A DNA stretch of 64,000 nt from positions 79,922 through 143,921 of the forward strand of contig NZ_RBAH01000023.1 of assembly GCF_003626695.1 (NCBI RefSeq), written 5' to 3'. Within the stretch, counting starts at the first letter, position 1. Every line of letters begins with the position of its first letter. A program made the position numbers and the translations under genes. This DNA comes from Paenibacillus ginsengarvi (lineage in GTDB: Bacteria > Bacillota > Bacilli > Paenibacillales > NBRC-103111). The notes under the pieces were generated by a model, which was given only the letters and a program-made list of their open reading frames with translations, had not been told where the DNA came from and did no database searches. Positions 58,884-64,000 of the stretch are shown here, one piece after another.

Positions 58884-60002
58884 TTACAGCAAGATGTTTT
58901 CTTCTGTTTCTTTATCGAAAATGTGAATTTTGTTCATGTCCATAGCGAGCTTAATGCTCATGCCTTCTTTGAAGCCGGAACGGCCGTCGACACGGGCAAC
59001 GATCGCTTGCGTGCCCAGTCCGCTCAAGTGGAGCTGAACTTCGTGACCGAGGTTTTCCGATACTTCGATCTGTGCAGTCACGTGGCTTTCTGGGGAGCCC
59101 TCCATAAAGATCGGCTCGTCGTGAAGATCTTCCGGACGGATACCGAACACGACTTCTTTGTTGATGTAGCCTTTGTCGCGAAGAAGCTGCGCTTTGCCTT
59201 CAGGCAGAACAACATCCACCCCTTGCGATTTGAAACGCACTTTACCGCCGGATTCGGAAAGCGAACCGTGAATAAAGTTCATGGAAGGCGATCCAATAAA
59301 GCCGGCAACATACATGTTAAGCGGGAAGTTGTAGATCTCTTCCGGAGAAGCCGCTTGCTGGATAACGCCTTGGTGCATAACGACGATACGGTCGCCCATC
59401 GTCATAGCTTCCGTTTGGTCATGTGTTACGTATACAACGGTCGTTTCCAGACGTTTAGCCAGCTTGCTGATTTCGGCGCGCATCTGTACGCGGAGTTTGG
59501 CGTCCAAGTTGGAAAGAGGTTCGTCCATCAGGAACACTTGCGGATCGCGGACGATCGCGCGGCCCAAGGCAACCCGCTGGCGCTGACCGCCGGAAAGAGC
59601 TTTCGGCTTGCGGTCGAGCAGTACTTCGATATCGAGAATTTTGGCCGCTTCGCGCACGCGTGCGTCGATTTCGGCTTTTTTGAATTTGCGGAGTTTCAGA
59701 CCGAACGCCATGTTTTGATAAACGTTCATGTGCGGATACAAGGCATAGGATTGGAATACCATCGCAATGTCGCGGTCTTTCGGAGCTACGTCATTTACAA
59801 GGCGGTCGCCGATGTAAAGCTCTCCGGAAGTAATTTCTTCAAGTCCCGCGATCATACGGAGCGTCGTCGATTTGCCGCAACCGGATGCGCCTACGAGTAC
59901 GAGGAACTCTTTGTCCTTGATCTCGAGGTTGAAATCTTTAACCGTAGATTCTGCAGCTCCTGGATACTTCTTCACGATGTGGTTCAAACGCAAGCCTGCC
60001 AT
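58884..60002 (-). CDS. Sugar ABC transporter ATPase, MsmX/UgpC type
   Basis: A 372-aa ATPase of carbohydrate importers: Walker A VGASGCGKSTTLRMIAGLE, signature KALSGGQRQRVALGRAI, Walker B QVFLMDEPLSNLDAKL, and a C-terminal TOBE-like regulatory domain. No transport partners lie nearby; lone ATPases of this kind (MsmX) energise several sugar importers in trans. The product is read alone, with its own terminator. Confidence 0.93.
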   Translation of the reverse strand: MAGLRLNHIVKKYPGAAESTVKDFNLEIKDKEFLVLVGASGCGKSTTLRMIAGLEEITSGELYIGDRLVNDVAPKDRDIAMVFQSYALYPHMNVYQNMAFGLKLRKFKKAEIDARVREAAKILDIEVLLDRKPKALSGGQRQRVALGRAIVRDPQVFLMDEPLSNLDAKLRVQMRAEISKLAKRLETTVVYVTHDQTEAMTMGDRIVVMHQGVIQQAASPEEIYNFPLNMYVAGFIGSPSMNFIHGSLSESGGKVRFKSQGVDVVLPEGKAQLLRDKGYINKEVVFGIRPEDLHDEPIFMEGSPESHVTAQIEVSENLGHEVQLHLSGLGTQAIVARVDGRSGFKEGMSIKLAMDMNKIHIFDKETEENILL

Positions 60003-60052
60003 GGAACATTCCCCCTATTGTTCGTGATTCGCATATCTATATATTAACCTAC

Positions 60053-60067
60053 GTCTAGTTCCTAGAC
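60053..60067. promoter_or_regulatory. Palindrome upstream of the ABC ATPase gene
   Basis: GTCTAG-TTC-CTAGAC, a perfect 15-bp palindrome about 10-20 bases above a TA-rich -10-like segment (TAATAT on the minus strand). It may be an operator, perhaps for the PucR-type regulator encoded next to it. Confidence 0.4.
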
Positions 60068-60090
60068 TATGCACATTGCTTACAAAAATA

Positions 60091-61185
60091 TTAGGTTCTT
60101 TTCGTTACTTTGTACAAAAGCAGGGCAACATGCACAAGAAGCGCATGATGGAATGTCCGGACATCGAGTCCTGTCTCTTGCTTAAACTTGTCCAGCCGGT
60201 ACAGCAGCGTATTGCGGTGAATGAACAGCTTTTTGGCCGTCTCGCTCACACTGCAATCGAGCGTTATAAACTGCTCGAGTGTCGTGATCATCTCGGCTTC
60301 CTTCAGCAAATCTACGCGCTTTAGCACCCGCTCCAGAAACTGCTGGCGCTGCTCCTCGCCGATCGGCTGCAGCAGCTTCTCCAATTGAAGCCGCCAAGGC
60401 ATATGGATGTTGTCCGCCACGTGATACGTACGCCCGAGACTCATCGTCTCCCTCAGTCGATAGATCGAAGCCAGCAGCGACTTGGCGGGCAACATCGGAT
60501 AATCGACAGCCACATGGCACTCGCCGACCCACTCCGTAGCGAGCATCTCATGAAGCGCTTGTCCGAGCGAAGCCAGCATCTCCTCCATCGTTTCCTCGTC
60601 GCCGTCGCCGCTCTCGTGCAGCAGCGATTCCGGTCCCAGCACGAGCCACTCTTTATCCAGCAGCGGGATGAGCGCGATTTCTCCGTCAAAAAAAGACTCC
60701 AGCAGCTTCTTCAAGTCCTGGTAGGCCGCCTTCCGCTGATCGGAATAATCTCCATAAACAAGCAGCGGTATTTTCGATGCATACAGCGGAAAGCTGCGAG
60801 TTATCGTTTCGGGAAGCTCCGTATCTGTAATGCCCTGCTCGAGCTGATCGGCGACCCATGCCCGGATAACGCCGGCCTTCCTCTCGTCCTCCGAGTGAGC
60901 GGACGTCATAGTGTGTTTGTTGTTCATTCGCTGCGCTTCCAGCATCAGCTCGACGAGCTGCTTCTCCGATATAGTCAGGGCCGCTTCTTCCACAGAAGCT
61001 GTCTGAAGATGCCCTCCGTCCTTATATAAAAGAAAATGGTTGCGCCCTTCGATCGTACGGCTTTTATCCGCCGACTTGGCATCATCCGCATTCCGGTTCC
61101 ATTTCGCCACAGGCAACCGCTCGAGTCGGAATTCGGTACCGAGAATGTGCTCCAGCTGCTGTATGATCCGATCCCACTGCACCAT
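60091..61185 (-). CDS. PucR/CdaR-family transcription regulator
   Basis: A 364-aa regulator. The C-terminal helix-turn-helix (FITLDCSVSETAKKLFIHRN, then LLYRLDKFKQETGLDVR) is the PucR-type domain, and the middle resembles a GGDEF-derived sensor fold found in CdaR-like proteins. The N-terminal 100 residues may bind a ligand. It lies next to the sugar ATPase and diverges from the LarA-like gene, so control of sugar or organic-acid use is plausible. Confidence 0.85.
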   Translation of the reverse strand: MVQWDRIIQQLEHILGTEFRLERLPVAKWNRNADDAKSADKSRTIEGRNHFLLYKDGGHLQTASVEEAALTISEKQLVELMLEAQRMNNKHTMTSAHSEDERKAGVIRAWVADQLEQGITDTELPETITRSFPLYASKIPLLVYGDYSDQRKAAYQDLKKLLESFFDGEIALIPLLDKEWLVLGPESLLHESGDGDEETMEEMLASLGQALHEMLATEWVGECHVAVDYPMLPAKSLLASIYRLRETMSLGRTYHVADNIHMPWRLQLEKLLQPIGEEQRQQFLERVLKRVDLLKEAEMITTLEQFITLDCSVSETAKKLFIHRNTLLYRLDKFKQETGLDVRTFHHALLVHVALLLYKVTKRT

Positions 61186-61408
61186 GATGAAACTCCCCCT
61201 GCCCTAACGCGAGTTGGCTTTCCCTCTTCCCTTTCATGATACACATTTTCAAAGAGGAAGAAAACTATACGCCCCCCCCTGTTCGCGGAGGAACGTTCCT
61301 CCAAAGCATGTTTTGCGTCAGAAATGAAAAAAATACGCAAGACAACCAATATCCAAGCGGAAGGAAGGGGCATCCATATTATTCCCTTACGGTAAAAATT
61401 CCATTGAA

Positions 61409-62611
61409 GTGTTTTGGGAGGGAATGCACCCTCCGGCCTTGCTCGCCTATCGCTCGGAAGCGGACGCTTCGGCTGACGCGCTTATTCGGCAAGCGCTGCT
61501 TCAGCCTGCCGGCGGCACAAGGCTGCATGAACTGGCTGTGGGACGGAAACAAGCTGTCATTCTTATCAGCGACGGTACCCGTCTTTGCCCCAGCTTTTTA
61601 TTTTTGCCGGCCCTGCTCGAGGAGCTGAACAAAGGCGGTATTCCAGACGAACGAATCTGCATTGTAGTAGCTCTCGGCTTGCACCGAAAGCATACCGAAG
61701 CAGAGCTTCGCCGGCTCGTCGGTGAAACGATATATCGCCGCGTAAAGGTGCTCAACCATTCGGCGTGTCCCGAAGACTGTGTGTTTGTAGGGATAACCAG
61801 GCAAGGTACTCCGATCGAAATCAATCGACATGTAATCGAAGCCGATCTTCGTATCGCAACCGGCAATATTGAGCCGCATCGGCTTGTCGGAGTATCGGGA
61901 GGGGTAAAGGCACTTCTGCCCGGCACGGCCTCCGAGCGCTGTATCGAGGCAAATCACGCCCTATCCCAACGCTACAAAGCGAAGCTTGGCGATCCGGACA
62001 ATCCGATTCATGATGATATGGCAGAGGCGCTGCAGACCGTACCGATCCATTTTTTGTTTAATGTGATTGTGAATCATCGTCAGGAACTGCTTGGAGCTTA
62101 TGCCGGTGAATGGGCTGACGCACACCGAAACGGGGTAGAAGCCGCCCGCAATCGTTTCTTTATCGAGCAAACAAACTCCTATGAGCTTGTGGTCGCTTCC
62201 GCGGGCGGTTATCCGAAAGATTCGTCCCTATACCAATCCATCAAAACGCTGCAAAATGCATCCGCCTTTACAAAGCCTGGAGGTTCCATCCTTTTGCTTG
62301 CAAGATGCGAAGAGCATTTCGGCAACGGTATTTTGCAGCATTGGGTGGAAACGATACAGGACCGCAAGACGATCGTGAGCAAGCTTCAGCGTCAATTTGT
62401 GCTGGGAGCCCATAAAATCGCCTATATCGACGATATTTTATCCAAACATACCGTTTATTTGTATTCGGATATGCCCGAGCCAATCGTCGAATTGACGGGG
62501 TTCATCCCTGTACGGGATATTAAAGAAGTTCTGCAAAAGTTCCCGCCAACTAGCAGGGACATAGCATTCATACCTTATGGAGGGTTGACGTTCCCTTCGC
62601 CTAGCCGCTAA
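61409..62611 (+). CDS. LarA-like nickel-dependent racemase family protein
   Basis: A protein of about 400 aa of the lactate racemase (DUF2088/LarA) family: AVILISDGTRLCPSFLFLPA, ALGLHRKHTEAELRRLVGE with the first metal-site His, VGVSGGVKALLPGTASERCI and EANHALSQRY with a second His. The conserved N-terminal strand with its YGK motif (LFPYGKNSIEV) lies upstream of the GTG at 61409 in the same frame. It is reached only from an ATA at 61376 that has a good AAGGAAGGGG site, so a non-standard start is likely. Substrate unknown; related enzymes racemise or epimerise 2-hydroxy acids and need larBCE for the cofactor, none of which are seen here. Confidence 0.8.
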   Translation: MFWEGMHPPALLAYRSEADASADALIRQALLQPAGGTRLHELAVGRKQAVILISDGTRLCPSFLFLPALLEELNKGGIPDERICIVVALGLHRKHTEAELRRLVGETIYRRVKVLNHSACPEDCVFVGITRQGTPIEINRHVIEADLRIATGNIEPHRLVGVSGGVKALLPGTASERCIEANHALSQRYKAKLGDPDNPIHDDMAEALQTVPIHFLFNVIVNHRQELLGAYAGEWADAHRNGVEAARNRFFIEQTNSYELVVASAGGYPKDSSLYQSIKTLQNASAFTKPGGSILLLARCEEHFGNGILQHWVETIQDRKTIVSKLQRQFVLGAHKIAYIDDILSKHTVYLYSDMPEPIVELTGFIPVRDIKEVLQKFPPTSRDIAFIPYGGLTFPSPSR

Positions 62612-62681
62612 ATTGTATATAGACAAAATCAGTAGGTACAATTAAAGAGAAAAAAAGAAGGTGAAGGAAGGAGCGGAATGT

Positions 62682-62999
62682 ATGGCCATTGTGGAGGTTA
62701 CCGTTATTCCCATAGGCACGGAAACGACAAGTCTTAGCCGCTACGTAGCAGAGATGCAGGTAATACTCGAAGAGGCCGGAGAATCCATTCACTTTCAATT
62801 GACGCCGATGAGTACCGTGATTGAAGGGGAGCTAGCGGTCCTACTGGACATTGTCCGCCGTCTGCACGAATCTCCGTTTGCTCAGGGAGCTAGCCGGGTA
62901 TGCACGAATTTGAAAATCGACGACCGCCGAGATCGTCCGGCTTCGATGGAGCAGAAGATGAACGCCGTCGCCGAACGTTTGCGTGAGCTTCGGGGTTAA
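62682..62999 (+). CDS. MTH1187-family thiamine-binding-like protein
   Basis: A 105-aa protein of the MTH1187/YkoF-like family (DUF77): AIVEVTVIPIGTETTSLSRY, then FQLTPMSTVIEGELAVLLDI. The ferredoxin-like fold forms tetramers, and some members bind thiamine. The ATG at 62682 follows GGAAGGAG. It is 70 bases after the LarA-like gene on the same strand. Confidence 0.9.
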   Translation: MAIVEVTVIPIGTETTSLSRYVAEMQVILEEAGESIHFQLTPMSTVIEGELAVLLDIVRRLHESPFAQGASRVCTNLKIDDRRDRPASMEQKMNAVAERLRELRG

Positions 63000-63002
63000 A
63001 CT

Positions 63003-63053
63003 AAAAGACGCTTCCGGGTTCTGCCGATTATGCAGAGCTTGGAAGCGTCTTTT
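63003..63053. terminator. Bidirectional terminator between the MTH1187-like gene and the tRNA cluster
   Basis: AAAAGACGCTTCC (63003-63015) pairs with GGAAGCGTCTTTT (63041-63053), T-runs on both strands. Confidence 0.88.
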
Positions 63054-63059
63054 GCAACT

Positions 63060-63089
63060 AAAAACCTCGCCGCTATACGCGACGAGGTT
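63060..63089 (-). terminator. Terminator of the tRNA cluster
   Basis: Minus strand AACCTCG...CGAGGTT followed by T-rich DNA, directly after tRNA-Lys. Confidence 0.75.
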
Positions 63090-63092
63090 AGA

Positions 63093-63165
63093 TGAGCCAT
63101 GTAGGACTCGAACCTACGACACCCTGATTAAAAGTCAGGTGCTCTACCAACTGAGCTAATGGCTC
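63093..63165 (-). tRNA. tRNA-Lys (anticodon TTT)
   Basis: 73 bases: acceptor GAGCCAU/AUGGCUC, anticodon stem CUGAC with loop UUUUAAU, discriminator A. CCA not encoded. Confidence 0.95.
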
Positions 63166-63215
63166 ACATTAGAATATTTCCTAAAGTGACGCCTGATCGT
63201 TCGATCAAGAAGAAG

Positions 63216-63301
63216 TGGTGGAGGCTGATGGATTCGAACCACCGAACTCGTAAGAGAACAGATTTACAGTCTGCTGCGTTTGGCCACTTCGCTAAGCCTC
63301 C
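63216..63301 (-). tRNA. tRNA-Tyr (anticodon GTA)
   Basis: 86 bases including encoded CCA; acceptor GGAGGCU/AGCCUCC... type with a long variable arm; loop CUGUAAA. Confidence 0.95.
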
Positions 63302-63337
63302 ATGTTTGTTCCGCAATAAGATAGCGGACATTCAAGG

Positions 63338-63410
63338 TGGCTCGGGACGGAATCGAACCGCCGACACGAGGATTTTCAGTCCTCTGCTCTACCATCTGAG
63401 CTACCGAGCC
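63338..63410 (-). tRNA. tRNA-Phe (anticodon GAA)
   Basis: 73 bases; acceptor GGCUCGG/CCGAGCC, anticodon loop CUGAAAA, discriminator A. Only CC of the CCA is encoded. Confidence 0.95.
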
Positions 63411-63457
63411 ATATGTAGTTGTATTAATTGAAGGTTTTCATCCTTGCAAGAAGTAAA

Positions 63458-63534
63458 TGGCGGAGCTGACGGGATTCGAACCCGCGGTCTCCTGCGTGAC
63501 AGGCAGGCATGTTAGGCCTCTACACCACAGCTCC
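63458..63534 (-). tRNA. tRNA-Asp (anticodon GTC)
   Basis: 77 bases including encoded CCA; acceptor GGAGCUG/CAGCUCC, anticodon loop CUGUCAC, discriminator G. Confidence 0.95.
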
Positions 63535-63587
63535 ATATGTTCTTCTTATCTTTCCTCGATGGCAAGTCTATCATACGAGGAAATTGA

Positions 63588-63663
63588 TGGTGGAGGCTGA
63601 CGGGATCGAACCGCCGACCCTCTGCTTGTAAGGCAGATGCTCTCCCAGCTGAGCTAAGCCTCC
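63588..63663 (-). tRNA. tRNA-Val (anticodon TAC)
   Basis: 76 bases including encoded CCA; acceptor GGAGGCU/AGCCUCC, anticodon loop CUUACAA. Confidence 0.95.
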
Positions 63664-63672
63664 ATATAATGA

Positions 63673-63749
63673 TGGTAGCGGCGGAGGGAGTCGAACCCAC
63701 GACCTCACGGGTATGAACCGTACGCTCTAGCCAGCTGAGCTACACCGCC
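63673..63749 (-). tRNA. tRNA-Met, elongator (anticodon CAT)
   Basis: 77 bases including encoded CCA; acceptor GGCGGUG with a G-U first pair, anticodon loop UUCAUAC. The closed 1-72 pair and absence of initiator-type GGG/CCC pairs indicate the elongator form. Confidence 0.92.
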
Positions 63750-63776
63750 ATCATAAAAGTAGTTACAGGTACTAAA

Positions 63777-63862
63777 CGGAGAGAGAGGGATTCGAACCCT
63801 CGCGGCTGTTACACCCTAACGCTTTAGCAAAGCGCCCCCTTCGGCCTCTTGGGTACCTCTCC
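63777..63862 (-). tRNA. tRNA-Ser (anticodon GCT)
   Basis: 86 bases with a long variable arm; acceptor GGAGAGG, anticodon loop UUGCUAA, discriminator G. CCA not encoded. First tRNA after the 23S gene. Confidence 0.95.
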
Positions 63863-63940
63863 ATGTTATTCCCTGAAAACTGGATGCGAAACGAGCGATT
63901 GAAGCAGAATCGAGTGCCTCGGGGGTATCCGAGGCTCTTT

Positions 63941-64000
63941 GGATAAGCCCTCGACCGATTAGTATTCGTCAGCTGCACGCATTGCTGCGCTTCCACCCCG
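63941..64000 (-). rRNA. 23S ribosomal RNA, 3' end (partial)
   Basis: The minus strand shows the conserved 3' end of 23S (GACGAAUACUAAUCGGUCG then AGGGCUUAUCC). The gene continues beyond the right edge. A GC-rich processing stem (GCCTCGG/CCGAGGC, about 63917-63935) follows the 3' end, then tRNA-Ser after about 80 bases. Confidence 0.92.

Overview
The window comes from a Gram-positive, moderately GC-rich, spore-former-like Bacillota genome, most probably Paenibacillus or a close relative. The evidence is gene order matching Bacillus subtilis (cggR-gapA-pgk-tpiA-gpmI-eno; rapZ-yvcK-whiA-crh; hprK-lgt-ppaX-acyltransferase-hisZGDBHAFI), Firmicute-type CtsR and CggR operators, and a short HisG paired with HisZ.

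Positions 1 to about 24,160 are a temperate prophage, cut off at the left edge of the window. At its right end lie a large serine recombinase gene, split into two overlapping frames, and a short recombinase-like protein lacking the catalytic serine. Both abut the 3' end of the tmRNA gene. Next to them are a CI-like repressor and an ImmA-like protein (plus strand), then four 17-bp operator sites and a divergent Cro-like gene. From Cro leftward the minus strand carries a long, tightly overlapping early operon: small unknown genes, an AbrB-like regulator, an SbcC/Rad50-like ATPase, RecT, an MBL-fold hydrolase, a lambda O-like initiator with a probable replication origin inside its gene, a G39P-like helicase loader, DnaB, a RuvC-like resolvase, a cytosine methyltransferase with 40-residue repeats, and finally an ArpU-type late regulator. 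The left part (about 2.0-6.5 kb) is eroded. It holds frameshifted small genes, a methyltransferase remnant, a truncated Gp37/Gp68 gene, and an AT-rich insert encoding a secreted protein near two 55-bp repeats. Structural and lysis genes are absent and presumably lie beyond position 1.

Positions 24,180-30,920 run ssrA, smpB, rnr, secG, an M50-type membrane peptidase and eno, all on the minus strand, a classical trans-translation, RNA-decay and secretion neighbourhood. Positions 29,626-36,930 are the glycolytic operon, with a promoter and a near-perfect CggR operator before cggR. Then come tRNA-Arg and clpP (plus strand, CtsR box over its -35), a secreted copper-amine-oxidase-N-like protein, an HPr-like protein at the crh position, whiA, yvcK, rapZ, a ROK glucokinase, trxB, a TPR protein and prs.

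Positions 48,615-55,322 are a complete histidine operon with its own sigma-A-like promoter; its HisA looks like the eukaryotic His6 type. Upstream lie the acyltransferase, ppaX, lgt and hprK, then an MsmX/UgpC-type sugar ABC ATPase and a PucR/CdaR-type regulator. HPr kinase, HPr/Crh, glucokinase, YvcK, RapZ, the MsmX-like ATPase and the CggR operon form a dense carbon-control neighbourhood. The right end has a LarA-like gene, a small MTH1187-family gene, and a minus-strand tRNA cluster (Ser, Met, Val, Asp, Phe, Tyr, Lys) directly after the 3' end of a 23S rRNA, with no 5S gene between.
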